Positions 34,986 to 43,667 of a stretch of 64,000 nt of DNA are shown piece by piece. The stretch is taken from positions 372,001 to 436,000 of the forward strand of contig NZ_RBAN01000001.1 in the NCBI RefSeq assembly GCF_003626655.1, in the 5' to 3' direction. Under the pieces are notes generated by a model. The model had not been told where the DNA came from. It searched no databases and saw only the letters and a program-made list of their open reading frames with translations. A program made the position numbers and the translations under genes. Numbering within the stretch: position 1 is the first letter of the stretch; each line of letters opens with the position of its first letter. The DNA is from Micromonospora costi. Its GTDB lineage: Bacteria; Actinomycetota; Actinomycetes; Mycobacteriales; Micromonosporaceae.

Positions 34986-35156
34986 TCACTCCTCCGGTTC
35001 GAGGGGCACCATCTCGCCGTCCCGCTCCACCCGGATCTCACCGTGGTCCCGCCGGGGCGGCACCTCCGCGGTGGTCCGGTTCGGGTCGTTGCCGGGGTGC
35101 ATCAGCACCGCGTCCGTCTCCGACGTCTTCTCACGGCTCTCGTCCGGCTGGGTCAT
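34986..35156 (-). CDS. Small acidic hypothetical protein (56 aa)
   Basis: An open frame below the usual length cut-off: ATG at 35154-35156 with the purine-rich GGGAAGGGAA upstream, and TGA at 34986-34988. The product starts MTQPDESREKTSETD and ends MVPLEPEE; it is highly charged, without Cys or membrane segments. The C-terminal DHGEIRVERDGEMV might form a small beta hairpin. No family recognised. Codon use (G/C in third positions) supports coding. Confidence 0.6.
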   Translation of the reverse strand: MTQPDESREKTSETDAVLMHPGNDPNRTTAEVPPRRDHGEIRVERDGEMVPLEPEE

Positions 35157-35370
35157 GGCCGTTCCCTTCCCTCGTCCTCACCGTCTGCTCTACCCCGGCA
35201 CGCCCGGACGACTCCTGCCCTCGACCCGGTTCCGCCCGTCGCCGGTGTCGTGCGGTTTCTTGACGTCGCGCTGTCGGGACGGGCGGGGCACCGCGAGTTC
35301 CTGGAACCGGGCGTACGGTCGGGCCGTCCCGTATGTCCCACCCGCGAGGTCTCGACGGGTGACCGACGGG

Positions 35371-35394
35371 GTTAGCCGCCCGGGCGGTGGGTAA
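35371..35394 (+). promoter_or_regulatory. SigF/SigB-like promoter candidate
   Basis: GGTTA (GTTA at 35371-35374), 14 bases, then GGGTAA at 35389-35394, 33 bases before the ATG at 35428. It matches the GGTTT-N15-17-GGGTA pattern of actinobacterial general-stress sigma factors except for one base and spacer 14. Confidence 0.45.
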
Positions 35395-35427
35395 GCCGCA
35401 CCGCCCGACACGGCGGAAGGGGATCAA

Positions 35428-36126
35428 ATGTCGGAACGGCACACCGCACTGCGTTCGATGCACGATCTGGGTCTGGCGGCCTGGTTCGGGGGCTCCCTCA
35501 TGGGTGCACTCGGTGTCAACGGCGCGGCGGCGAAGATCAACGACGCGACACAGCGGCTGCCGGTGGCCTCCGCCGGCTGGGCACGGTGGACCCCGGTCAA
35601 CGCGGCCGCCATCGGTGCGCACCTGGCCGGGGCGGTCGGTGAGCTGGTGACCGAGAGCCCCCGTGTGGCCGCCCAGGCGGGCGTCGCGCGGGCCACCACC
35701 GTCAAGACGGCGCTCACCCTGGGCGCGCTCGCGGTAACCGGCTACAGCCGGTTGGTCGGCATGCGGCTGCACAAGGCCGGCGGCCCGCCGGTGGACGGGG
35801 TCACCGAACCCAACCACCACACGCCGACCCGGATCGCCGCCAGCCAGCGGCAGATGAAGCTGCTCCAGTGGGCGGTTCCCGCGCTGACCGGCGCGCTCGT
35901 GGTGGTGACCGCGTACATGAGCGAGCAGCAGAAACCGGGCCAGGTGTGGCGCGGAATGCTCGGGCGGGCGGGCGGCTTCATGACCGCCCCGAAGGGCATG
36001 GCCAAGGTCGTCGGAGTGAGCAAGGTGGCCCAGCTGGGCAAGATGAGCGGCATGGGCCGGATGGCCATGATGCACAAGGCCGGAGGGGGCGCGGGCAAGC
36101 GGCACATGGCAATGTCCAGCCGCTAA
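35428..36126 (+). CDS. Conserved-type membrane protein, function unknown
   Basis: A 232-residue protein with about four hydrophobic stretches: AAWFGGSLMGALGVNGAA near residue 20, AAAIGAHLAGAVGEL, TALTLGALAVTGYS and WAVPALTGALVVVTAYM. The last 50 residues are basic and very Met/Gly/Lys-rich (KGMAKVVGVSKVAQLGKM). I do not recognise a named family. It stands alone with its own likely stress-type promoter; GGAAGGGG precedes the ATG. Confidence 0.72.
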   Translation: MSERHTALRSMHDLGLAAWFGGSLMGALGVNGAAAKINDATQRLPVASAGWARWTPVNAAAIGAHLAGAVGELVTESPRVAAQAGVARATTVKTALTLGALAVTGYSRLVGMRLHKAGGPPVDGVTEPNHHTPTRIAASQRQMKLLQWAVPALTGALVVVTAYMSEQQKPGQVWRGMLGRAGGFMTAPKGMAKVVGVSKVAQLGKMSGMGRMAMMHKAGGGAGKRHMAMSSR

Positions 36127-36200
36127 CCCCCGCACCCCGCCCGCCCACCCACCCACCTACCCATCCCACCCGCGCCCTCGCCCTCACGCGCGCCCAACGC

Positions 36201-36283
36201 CCCCGTCGATCATGCAGTCGTGGTGCCCCACAAAAGCCGCGTACCACCATGGGCCGGGCACCAGAACTGCATGATCGGCGGGG
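36201..36283. repeat. Intergenic palindrome, type D
   Basis: Arms of 28 bases at 36201-36228 and 36256-36283 (core CGATCATGCAGT) match at 25 positions and enclose 27 bases. It lies 75 bases after the preceding stop codon. Its arm core resembles the type B palindrome. Confidence 0.8.
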
Positions 36284-36417
36284 TGGGGGGCGGGGCGAGC
36301 GGCGGGGTGGGGTGGGGTGGGGTGGGGTTCTTGGGGGTGGGGCCGGGCGGGCGGCATGACCGGCGCGGGGGCGGGCAATCAGCGCTGGTACCGGCGGACC
36401 GAGCAGCGAGGTGGGAC

Positions 36418-36792
36418 ATGACGGCGGACCAGGGACGCGACGGCGGCCAGGCCCCGCGCGATCCGGAGGCGACCGTCCCGTGGGGCACCCGGGACGTCTA
36501 CGACACCGAGCCGCCCTGGGGTGTCGGCGAGGACGACCCGATGGACGAGGGCAGCGAGGAGCCCGCCGTGCCCGAGGGACGCCGCGGCGAGCGCCGGGCC
36601 GGCGCGCCGGCCGGACCGTCGGGCCCGGAGGGGCGGCACGGCTTCGGGCCGGTGGAGCCGACCCGGGCGCCCGTGGCCGGGCCCGGCGCACCGCCCGATC
36701 CGGCCCCCAGTGGCCGGTCGTTCCCGGACGACGCGGACATCGACGAGCGCGCGCAGGACGCGTTCCGCAGTCGCGGCCGCCGCTCGGCCTGA
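36418..36792 (+). CDS. Hypothetical acidic, probably disordered protein
   Basis: A 124-residue protein rich in Gly, Pro, Glu, Asp and Arg. It begins MTADQGRDGGQAPRD, has a possible motif WGTRDVYDTEPPWGVGEDDPMDEG and ends in DADIDERAQDAFRSRGRRSA. No membrane segment or domain is recognised. GAGGTGGG upstream of ATG 36418 and the GC-rich third positions support coding. Confidence 0.55.
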   Translation: MTADQGRDGGQAPRDPEATVPWGTRDVYDTEPPWGVGEDDPMDEGSEEPAVPEGRRGERRAGAPAGPSGPEGRHGFGPVEPTRAPVAGPGAPPDPAPSGRSFPDDADIDERAQDAFRSRGRRSA

Positions 36793-36859
36793 GGCCGCGC
36801 CACGTGGGTGGCGCGGCGGGCGGCGGGGACGGATCGTGCGCTGGTCAGGCACCGAAGGG

Positions 36860-36884
36860 GTTTGCCGCCCCGCGACCCGGGCAG
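36860..36884 (+). promoter_or_regulatory. SigF/SigB-like promoter candidate before the P450 gene
   Basis: GTTT at 36860-36863, 15 bases, then GGGCAG at 36879-36884. The -10-like part ends only 9 bases before ATG 36894, so a transcript from it would be nearly leaderless; this weakens the call, although GGAGAGGG lies directly before the ATG. Confidence 0.35.
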
Positions 36885-36893
36885 GAGAGGGTC

Positions 36894-38126
36894 ATGCCGT
36901 CGCGCCACACCGTCCGACTGGACAACACGCTCGCGCTGGCCCTGGAGGGCTACGCCTGGCTGCCCAATCGGCTGCGCCGCTGCGACGCCGACGTGATGCG
37001 CACCCGGCTGCTCGGGCAGCGCACCCTGGCGCTGCACGGCCCGGACGCGGCGCGTTTCTTCTACGACGAGCGGCACGTCCGGCGGCACGGCGCGATCCCG
37101 GGGCCGGTGCAGAGCACCCTGTTCGGGCACGGCGCGGTGCACAGCCTCGACGGTGAGGCCCACCGGGTCCGCAAGGCGCTGCTGGTCGCACTGCTCATGA
37201 ACGGGAGCATCGACTCCCTGGTCGAGCGGGCCGGCGCGGCCTGGGACGCGGCCGCCCGCGACTGGGCCGTGCGCGGCCCGGTCGTGCTGTTCGACGAGGT
37301 GAGCGGCGTGCTGACCCGGGCGGTCTGCGACTGGACCGGCATCCCGCTCACCGGGGACCAGGTGCCGGCCGTCGCCGCCGACCTGGTGGCCATGGTGGAC
37401 GGATTCGCGACCGGTGGGCCCCGGCACTGGCGGGCACGGTGGGCGCGGACCCGCCGGGAGGACTGGCTGGCCGGGCTCGTCGAGCGGGTACGCCGGGGCG
37501 AGGCGACGGTGCCGGCCGGGTCGGCGGTGCGGGCCGTGGCCGAGCACCGGGACTCCGGCTCGTCGCCGCTGGACCCGTGCGCCGCCGCCGTCGAACTGCT
37601 CAACATCGTCCGGCCGACCGTGGCGGTCACCTGGTTCGTGGCGTTCGCGGCCCACGCCCTGCACCGCTGGCCGGAACACCGGGAGCGGCTGCGTACGGGC
37701 GACCCGGCGTTCGCCGGGGCGTACGCGCACGAGGTCCGGCGCTTCTACCCGTTCGCGCCGTTCGTGGGCGGACGGGCGGCGGCCGACGTGGAGTGGGGCG
37801 GCGTGCGCATCCCGAGTGGCACGCTGGTGCTGCTCGACCTGTACGGGCAGAACCACGACCCGCGGCTCTGGCCGGACCCGTACCGCTTCGACCCGGACCG
37901 GTTCGTGGGCCGCGAGATCGGTCCCTTCGAGCTGGTGCCGCAGGGCGGCGGCGATCCGCGCACCGGTCACCGCTGCCCCGGGGAGATGATCACCGTGGCG
38001 CTGCTGCGGGACCTCTGCGTCCGGCTGGCCCGTCTCGACTACCGGCTGCCCGAGCAGGATCTGCGGATTCCGCTGCACCGCATCCCGACCCGCCCGAGGA
38101 GCGGCGTGGTCGTCGAGGTGCGCTGA
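36894..38126 (+). CDS. CYP152-family cytochrome P450 (fatty-acid peroxygenase)
   Basis: A 410-residue P450 that probably hydroxylates or decarboxylates fatty acids with H2O2, without a reductase. The heme loop VPQGGGDPRTGHRCPGE (Cys361) and the I-helix VELLNIVRPTVAVTW, with Arg240-Pro241 in place of the usual acid-alcohol pair, match the CYP152 peroxygenases P450BSbeta and OleT, where that Arg binds the substrate carboxylate. The DRD-type ER motif is EVRRFYPFAPF. No redox partner gene is near, as expected. It is preceded by a possible stress-type promoter. Confidence 0.9.
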   Translation: MPSRHTVRLDNTLALALEGYAWLPNRLRRCDADVMRTRLLGQRTLALHGPDAARFFYDERHVRRHGAIPGPVQSTLFGHGAVHSLDGEAHRVRKALLVALLMNGSIDSLVERAGAAWDAAARDWAVRGPVVLFDEVSGVLTRAVCDWTGIPLTGDQVPAVAADLVAMVDGFATGGPRHWRARWARTRREDWLAGLVERVRRGEATVPAGSAVRAVAEHRDSGSSPLDPCAAAVELLNIVRPTVAVTWFVAFAAHALHRWPEHRERLRTGDPAFAGAYAHEVRRFYPFAPFVGGRAAADVEWGGVRIPSGTLVLLDLYGQNHDPRLWPDPYRFDPDRFVGREIGPFELVPQGGGDPRTGHRCPGEMITVALLRDLCVRLARLDYRLPEQDLRIPLHRIPTRPRSGVVVEVR

Positions 38127-38148
38127 CGCCCGCGATCCGCCCCCACGA

Positions 38149-39069
38149 TCACCGACGAGAGCCGCGGAACGCGGACCCGACGGGCACGGTCGGTGGGGCG
38201 GAGGGCGCGAGGAGCCTCGCCATCTGTTCGGCGTCGTGTTGGGCCTGGCCGGCGCAGCAGTTGTTGAACAGCACGTGCAGCTCGGCCGCCTGCCCGGCCA
38301 GCTCGGTGAGCAGCTCCGACCAGTGGCGCAGCTCCCGCTCGCCGTAGGCGTAGCGGAACTTCTCCCGCTTGTCGCCCGTCGCCCACGCGTCGCTGTGGCC
38401 GTGGAACCGGACCACCGCGAGGTCGGCGGTGGTCGTGAGGATCGGTGGGACCGACGACGGGTGGCCCTGCGGCATGTCCACACAGACCAGGGCGAGGCCG
38501 CGGGTGCGCAGGAAGTCGAGGGTGTCGAGGGCGGCCCGACCGTCGAACCAGGAAGCGTGTCGCAGCTCGACGGCGACCCGCCACGGTCGGCAGCGCTCCG
38601 CCAGCTCGGCGACGCGGCGTTCGGCGGCCGCGCCGCGAACCAGCCACGGCGGGAACTGGAGCAGGACCGCACCGAGCTTGCCGGCCGCCGCGACGGGCTC
38701 CAGTGCCGCGCGGAACCGGGTCCACAGCTCGTCGTACGCCCCGGCGGGCAGGTCCCGCCGGCGGACCCGGCTCGGGCCGCCGGGCGGGCGCAGGTCACGC
38801 GGCAGCGCGGCGACGGGTGTCGGGTGCCCGGTGAAGAGGCTGAACGCCTTGACGTCGAACGTGAACGGGTCCGGAGTGGCGTCGACCCACCCCTGCGTGG
38901 TCTCGGGCACGGGCACCGCGTAGTACGAGGTGTCGACCTCGACGAGGGGAAAGCGCTGGGCGTACCAGCGCAGCCGGGCGGCCGGTGTGGTCACCGACCG
39001 CGGGTACCACCCCGACCGCAGCAGGTCCCGGTCGGCCCAGGACGACGTGCCCACCCGAATCACACCCAT
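38149..39069 (-). CDS. DUF72 (YecE-like) protein
   Basis: A 306-residue TIM-barrel-like protein of the DUF72 family, whose reaction is not known. Signatures are IRVGTSSWADRDLLRSGWYP, VEVDTSYYAVP, FTFDVKAFSLFTGH, GAVLLQFPPW, RVAVELRHASWF and VVRFHGH followed by YAYGERELRHW. I take ATG 39069, where MGVIRVGTSSW begins; an in-frame start 11 codons upstream is less likely. Its stop lies 22 bases from the convergent P450 stop. Confidence 0.85.
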   Translation of the reverse strand: MGVIRVGTSSWADRDLLRSGWYPRSVTTPAARLRWYAQRFPLVEVDTSYYAVPVPETTQGWVDATPDPFTFDVKAFSLFTGHPTPVAALPRDLRPPGGPSRVRRRDLPAGAYDELWTRFRAALEPVAAAGKLGAVLLQFPPWLVRGAAAERRVAELAERCRPWRVAVELRHASWFDGRAALDTLDFLRTRGLALVCVDMPQGHPSSVPPILTTTADLAVVRFHGHSDAWATGDKREKFRYAYGERELRHWSELLTELAGQAAELHVLFNNCCAGQAQHDAEQMARLLAPSAPPTVPVGSAFRGSRR

Positions 39070-39201
39070 GTGATTCAGGTACCCGGTCGCGTCGCGGCGC
39101 AACCGGGCAGGCCGGGCCGAAGGGGACAGGCCGTGTCCGGGCGGAAATGTCGGTGCCCGGACCTACGGTGTACCTGGCAGACATCGAGCGAGAGGCGGGT
39201 C

Positions 39202-39708
39202 ATGACCATCTCCGAGCAGGTCGTCACGGGCGAACGGGCCGACCTTCTGCAAGCGCTCCGCCGCCACCGCGGGTTCCTGCGGCAGACCGTCGACGGCATC
39301 ACCGACGCGCAGGCGGCGAGCCGCACCACGGTCAGCGAGCTGTGCCTCGGCGGTCTGATCAAGCACGTGGCGCTCACCGAGGAACGGTGGATGCGTTTCG
39401 CGGTCGGCGGCGCCGACGCGATGGAGAGCGAGCCGATCGACTGGGTGGGCCAGTTCCGAATGGTCGAGGGCGAGACGCTGGCCGGTCTGCTCGACGAGTA
39501 CGACCGCGTCGCCTCCCGCACCGACGAGCTCGTCGCCACCCTCGACCTCGACTCCGCGCACCCGCTGCCGGTCGCTCCCTGGTTCGAGCCCGGCGCGAGC
39601 TGGTCCGTCCGGCGGGTGCTGCTGCACGTCATCGCCGAGACGTCCCAGCACGCCGGGCACGCCGACATCCTGCGCGAGGCGATCGACGGCGCCAAGACCA
39701 TGGGCTGA
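39202..39708 (+). CDS. DinB/DUF664-family protein
   Basis: A 168-residue four-helix DinB-like protein, a fold that includes metal-dependent thiol transferases (bacillithiol/mycothiol type). The helix LGGLIKHVALTEERWM carries the first metal-type His and HVIAETSQHAGHADILRE the other two, the DUF664 signature. The thiol and substrate are unknown. ATG 39202 follows GAGGCGGG. Another DinB-like gene lies at 45.4 kb. Confidence 0.82.
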   Translation: MTISEQVVTGERADLLQALRRHRGFLRQTVDGITDAQAASRTTVSELCLGGLIKHVALTEERWMRFAVGGADAMESEPIDWVGQFRMVEGETLAGLLDEYDRVASRTDELVATLDLDSAHPLPVAPWFEPGASWSVRRVLLHVIAETSQHAGHADILREAIDGAKTMG

Positions 39709-39788
39709 CGCCGGGCGCGGAGCCCGACGGCGGTGGCCGGGGCCACGTCGCCGGGTCTCGATCGCCGCGCCCCGGGCCGCGTCGCCGG

Positions 39789-39813
39789 GTTCCGGCCCCG
39801 GTGGCGCGGGCAT
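39789..39813 (+). promoter_or_regulatory. SigF/SigB-like promoter candidate
   Basis: GTTC at 39789-39792, 15 bases, then GGGCAT at 39808-39813, 44 bases before ATG 39858. One base off in each half compared with GGTTT...GGGTA. Confidence 0.35.
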
Positions 39814-39857
39814 CGCGATGTGACGTCCCATCGGCGCGTGGCGCTGAGGGACACGAG

Positions 39858-40754
39858 ATGAACGCACACCGGATGGACCAGGAGACCGTCGAGCGCCTGC
39901 TCGACGATCGCGGCGACGACGCACAGGATTCCGCCCACCCGCTCGTTCCGCTTCTGGTGGCCGTACGCGCTGGGGCGCTCCCGGGTGAACTCGACGGCGA
40001 ACAGGCCGCGGTGCAGGCCTTCCGCCGCACCCTCGCGGAGCCGGTCGCCGCGCCGCGACGCCGTCTCACGCTGACGAGGATCGGCGCACGGGCCGGCCTG
40101 GCCGCGCTGGCCCTCGCCGCGACGGGCGGGGTCGCGCTGGCCGCCACCGGCGCGCTGCCCACCGGGACGCCCGGCCGGCCGGTAGGCCCGCCCTCGCCGT
40201 CCGCGCCGTCCGCCGCCGCCTCATCGTCCGCCGACACGACCCCGGGCAGCGGCAGCGACGGCGGGCCCTCTGCGGGCCCCGGCGCCACGGAGGCCCCGGC
40301 CGCGGCACTGTCCAGCCTGTGCCGGAGCTTCCGTGACCAGGAGGACGACACCCCCGGCCGGTCGCTGGAGAATCCGGCCTTCGACCGTCTCGTCGTGGCC
40401 GCCGGCGGGCCGGGCCGGGTCCCCGACTACTGCGACCAGGTGCTGGCCGAGGAGGAGCGCGGCGCGGGCCGGACGAAGGACCCCGACCACCCGGGGGTGG
40501 GCACGCCCCCGACCGCGGCCCCGGGCCGCCATCGGGAGCCGGGCACGCCGGACGCGACCACTCCGTCGGGCGAGACCGCGCACCCGGACGGCACCGCGCA
40601 ACCGGGCGGCAGCGTGCGAACCGGCGGCACCGCGCAACCGGACACCGCGCAAAGCGGCGGCACCACGCGCTCCGGCAACACCGCGCAACTCGACGGAACC
40701 ACCGAACCGGGCGGGCAACGCGCGCGGGGCGGCACCGGCGGCGAGGCTCACTGA
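39858..40754 (+). CDS. Single-pass membrane protein with repetitive outer tail
   Basis: A 298-residue protein. The first 75 residues (MDQETVERLLDDRG, then LVPLLVAVRAGALPGELDGEQAAVQAFR) look like the cytosolic part of actinobacterial anti-sigma-type membrane proteins; a transmembrane helix follows near 80-98 (ARAGLAALALAATGGVALAA). Outside are a Pro/Ser linker, a short folded stretch with two Cys (SSLCRSF, PDYCDQVLAEEE), and a Gly/Thr-rich end with repeats like GTAQP and GNTAQ. No partner sigma gene is adjacent, so a regulatory role is only suggested. Confidence 0.62.
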   Translation: MNAHRMDQETVERLLDDRGDDAQDSAHPLVPLLVAVRAGALPGELDGEQAAVQAFRRTLAEPVAAPRRRLTLTRIGARAGLAALALAATGGVALAATGALPTGTPGRPVGPPSPSAPSAAASSSADTTPGSGSDGGPSAGPGATEAPAAALSSLCRSFRDQEDDTPGRSLENPAFDRLVVAAGGPGRVPDYCDQVLAEEERGAGRTKDPDHPGVGTPPTAAPGRHREPGTPDATTPSGETAHPDGTAQPGGSVRTGGTAQPDTAQSGGTTRSGNTAQLDGTTEPGGQRARGGTGGEAH

Positions 40755-40786
40755 CCCCGGCGGCACGCGGCTGTTAGCGTGCCCCG

Positions 40787-41554
40787 GTGACCCAACGGCG
40801 GCGGCGTGCGGTGGTGGCCCTGCGCGTCGTGACGGTGACCGCCGTGCTGGCCGGGATCCTGCTCACCGCCCTCGGCCCCGCCACGGTGCCCGGGCTGCTT
40901 CCGTACTTCACCATCCAGAGCAACGTCGCGGTCGGACTCCTCGCGGGCCACGCCGCCTGGCGGGCGTGGCGCGATCGCCCCGATCCCCCGGCCGTTGTCC
41001 GGGGCGCGATCACCCTCTACATCACCATCACCGGCGCCGTGTACCACCTGGTGCTCGCGAACCCGGCGAGCCCGTTCGCCGTGCCGCAGCCCGACCGTAC
41101 GGCCGGCGAGGCCCTGGGCAACCAGTTCCTGCACACCGTGGTGCCGCTGCTCGCCCTGGCCGACTGGGCGTTCGCGGACCGGCGGGGCCGGCTACGCCCG
41201 CGGCACGCCGCCTGGTGGCTCGCCTTTCCGCTCGCGTACCTGGCGTTCGCGCTGGTCCGCGGGCTCGTGGTGCACGGTTATCCGTACCCGTTCCTCGACG
41301 CGGGCGAGCTGGGGTACGGAGGGGTGGCGCTCGTGGCGGTCGTCCTCGCGGCGGCGTTCTGGCTGCTCGGGCTCCTCTTCGTGGGCGCCGACCGGGCGCT
41401 GGCCGGGCGGCCGCCCGCCGCGCTCCACGACGGCGCGCCCACCGGTGACGCCCCGCGCCAGCGCGTCGGGGGCAGCGGAGGCGGGCCGCGCGACGCGGTG
41501 CGGCGCACGGGCACCCCCGCTGATCCCGGTACGGCCGACCGAGGCCGGTCGTAG
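40787..41554 (+). CDS. Pr6Pr-family membrane protein
   Basis: A 255-residue protein with six hydrophobic helices in its first 205 residues: VVALRVVTVTAVLAGILL, the conserved LPYFTIQSNVAVGLLAGHAAW, ITLYITITGAVYHLVL, LHTVVPLLALADWAF, WLAFPLAYLAFALVRG and VALVAVVLAAAFWLLGLL. The FTIQSN and HTVVP segments are marks of the Pr6Pr (FAR-17a/AIG1-like) group, whose function is not settled. The last 50 residues are a disordered Gly/Arg tail. GTG 40787 is 32 bases after the preceding stop. Confidence 0.8.
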   Translation: MTQRRRRAVVALRVVTVTAVLAGILLTALGPATVPGLLPYFTIQSNVAVGLLAGHAAWRAWRDRPDPPAVVRGAITLYITITGAVYHLVLANPASPFAVPQPDRTAGEALGNQFLHTVVPLLALADWAFADRRGRLRPRHAAWWLAFPLAYLAFALVRGLVVHGYPYPFLDAGELGYGGVALVAVVLAAAFWLLGLLFVGADRALAGRPPAALHDGAPTGDAPRQRVGGSGGGPRDAVRRTGTPADPGTADRGRS

Positions 41555-41600
41555 GGCGGCAGTGGCGTCCCGCTGCGGGGCACCCGGCGGTGACGTGGCG

Positions 41601-43667
41601 TCAGCGCACCCGTGCACGACGTCCCGGATGGACCCCGGCCCGGTCCCGCGCGTACGCGTCGGAGCGTCCCCAGCGCCCCGGCACGTCCAGGAGTTCGATC
41701 CGGCCGAAGCCGGCCGGCAGCGCCGGGTTCACGAGCAGGTTGTCCCCGCTGGGCCGCAGCCCGAGCAGGGCGCCGAGCAGCATCAGCAGCCCGCCGGAGG
41801 ACCACGCCTGCGGTCGTCCGGCGGCCGGCAGCTGGACGGGGTACTTCGTCACGTGCCGCTCGTATCCGGCGATCAGCTCCGGCACCGAGCCGCCGAGCGT
41901 GTCGGCCACGTCGAAGACGGCGGCCGCGATCCGGGCGGCCTCCGCGTCCCGGCGGTAGTGGCGCAGCCCGGCCACGATCAGGGCGTTGTCGGAGGGCCAG
42001 ACGGCGCCCAGGTGCGACCCGACGGGGTTGTACGGGTGCTGCCCGGAGGCCAGGGTCCGTACCCCCCACCCGGAGAAGAGCTGTGGGCTGACGAGGTGCC
42101 CGGCGACGGCCGCCGCGAACTCGTCGTCGACGATCCCGCTCCACAGCAGGTGCCCGATGTTGGACGACAGGGCGTCCACCGGCGTCCCGTCCGGCTCCAG
42201 CGCCAGCGCGTAGTGCTCCCGGTGCGGCAGCCAGAAGTCCCGGTTGAACCGCCGCTTCAGGTCCGCGGCCTCCCGTTCGAGCCGGTCGGCGTACGCGGGA
42301 TCGCCCCAGAACTCGCGGGCCAGCCGGGCGCCGCGGCGCTTGGCGTCGTACGCGTAGCCCTGGAGTTCGCAGGTGGCCCGCGGGAAGCCCGGCATCCGCC
42401 CGTCGGCGTACGTGATCGCGTCGAGCGAGTTCTTCCAGCCCTGGTTGACCGTGCCCGTGTGCGGGTTGCGGGTCTGGTACCGCAGGTACCCGTCGCCGGT
42501 CATGTCGCCGTACTCGTCGATCCAGTCCAGCGCCATCCGGGCGGGGTGGCGCAGTTCCCGGACCACGTCGGCGTTCCCGGACCAGCGTTCGTACTCGTCG
42601 AGCAGGATGACGAAGAGGGGCGTGGTGTCGGCGGCGCCGTAGTAGACGGCGCTCGGCTGGTCGCCGAAGGCGGCCGCCTCCCCGTACCGCAGCTCACCCA
42701 GGATCTTCCCCGGTTCCTCGTCGTGCACGTCGTCGAGTTGGCTGCCCTGCAGGTTGGCGAGGATACGCAGCGTCGGCGCGGCCAGCTCCGGCGTGAACGC
42801 CATGGTCTGGAGGCAGGTGATCAGCGCGTCCCGTCCGTACAGGGTCATCCCCCAGGGAAGGCCGCCCACCGGCACCGGGCCGGGATTCGACAGCGGCAGG
42901 TACCGCAGCGAGGCGAGGTCGGTGAGGCACCGCTCGTACGTCCGCTGCAGCGCCGGGCGCTCGGACACCAGCTGCGGCGCCCGACCGAGCCACTCCTCGA
43001 GGTCCTCCCGCATGCTCCGGCGGACGTGGTGCCGGTGCTCGTCCAGGTCGACCCGCAGGTCCCGCCCGCCGGCGCCCTGGATGGTCATCGCGACGTGCAG
43101 GTCGGCGATCCAGTTGCCCTCCGGTGGGATCCGGATCCGGAACGTCATGCCACCCTCGTCCACGTCCACCGGAACGGTGCTGCTGACGGTGGTGTCCCGG
43201 ACGAAACGGTCCCGGGTGTAGCGCAGCCGCAGCTGGCGCCGCTCCTGGTCGGCGATGATGGCGACGTCGCGCGGGCGGGGTTCGCGGATCTCCGCCGTGT
43301 CGGCGAAGTCGCTGCCGATGTCGAGCCGGACGGTGTACTCGGCCGGCTCGGCCGAGTGGTTGAGCACGGTGATGCGCTCGTGGAAGGCGCTGTCGATGGA
43401 GCGGTGCCGGATCACCGAGACGTCGGCGTCGACGTAGTGGCTGGCGGCGCCGGGCACCAGGAAGAACCGCGTCTCGAAGTAGGTCATGTCGTCGCGGGAC
43501 AGCGAGTTCAGGCGTTCACCGTCGATGGTGAGCACCCAGCGGGACAGGAAGCGGGTGTCGAACGAGAAGAGACCGACGGGCGCATGCGGGTCGACGACCA
43601 TGTCGCCCTGCTCGTCGCTGAGCGCGAAGGCGTTTCCCGCCAGCACGTACACCCGTTCCTGCCTCAT
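41601..43667 (-). CDS. Glycogen-debranching-type glycoside hydrolase (amylo-alpha-1,6-glucosidase-like)
   Basis: A 688-residue protein of the GDE family. Residues 1-215 form the beta-sandwich N-terminal domain (YVLAGNAFALSDEQGDM, DTRFLSRWVLTIDGE); the rest is an (alpha/alpha)6 barrel with LPWGMTLYGRDALITCLQT, QGWKNSLDAITYADG, ATCELQGYAYDAKRRGA and LFSGWGVRTLA, GAVWPSDNALIVAG, where Asp and Glu acid/base candidates lie. Probably acts on alpha-glucans or disaccharides. AGGAGGAC precedes ATG 43667. Its ATG overlaps the stop of the SCP2-like gene by 4 bases. Confidence 0.87.
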   Translation of the reverse strand: MRQERVYVLAGNAFALSDEQGDMVVDPHAPVGLFSFDTRFLSRWVLTIDGERLNSLSRDDMTYFETRFFLVPGAASHYVDADVSVIRHRSIDSAFHERITVLNHSAEPAEYTVRLDIGSDFADTAEIREPRPRDVAIIADQERRQLRLRYTRDRFVRDTTVSSTVPVDVDEGGMTFRIRIPPEGNWIADLHVAMTIQGAGGRDLRVDLDEHRHHVRRSMREDLEEWLGRAPQLVSERPALQRTYERCLTDLASLRYLPLSNPGPVPVGGLPWGMTLYGRDALITCLQTMAFTPELAAPTLRILANLQGSQLDDVHDEEPGKILGELRYGEAAAFGDQPSAVYYGAADTTPLFVILLDEYERWSGNADVVRELRHPARMALDWIDEYGDMTGDGYLRYQTRNPHTGTVNQGWKNSLDAITYADGRMPGFPRATCELQGYAYDAKRRGARLAREFWGDPAYADRLEREAADLKRRFNRDFWLPHREHYALALEPDGTPVDALSSNIGHLLWSGIVDDEFAAAVAGHLVSPQLFSGWGVRTLASGQHPYNPVGSHLGAVWPSDNALIVAGLRHYRRDAEAARIAAAVFDVADTLGGSVPELIAGYERHVTKYPVQLPAAGRPQAWSSGGLLMLLGALLGLRPSGDNLLVNPALPAGFGRIELLDVPGRWGRSDAYARDRAGVHPGRRARVR

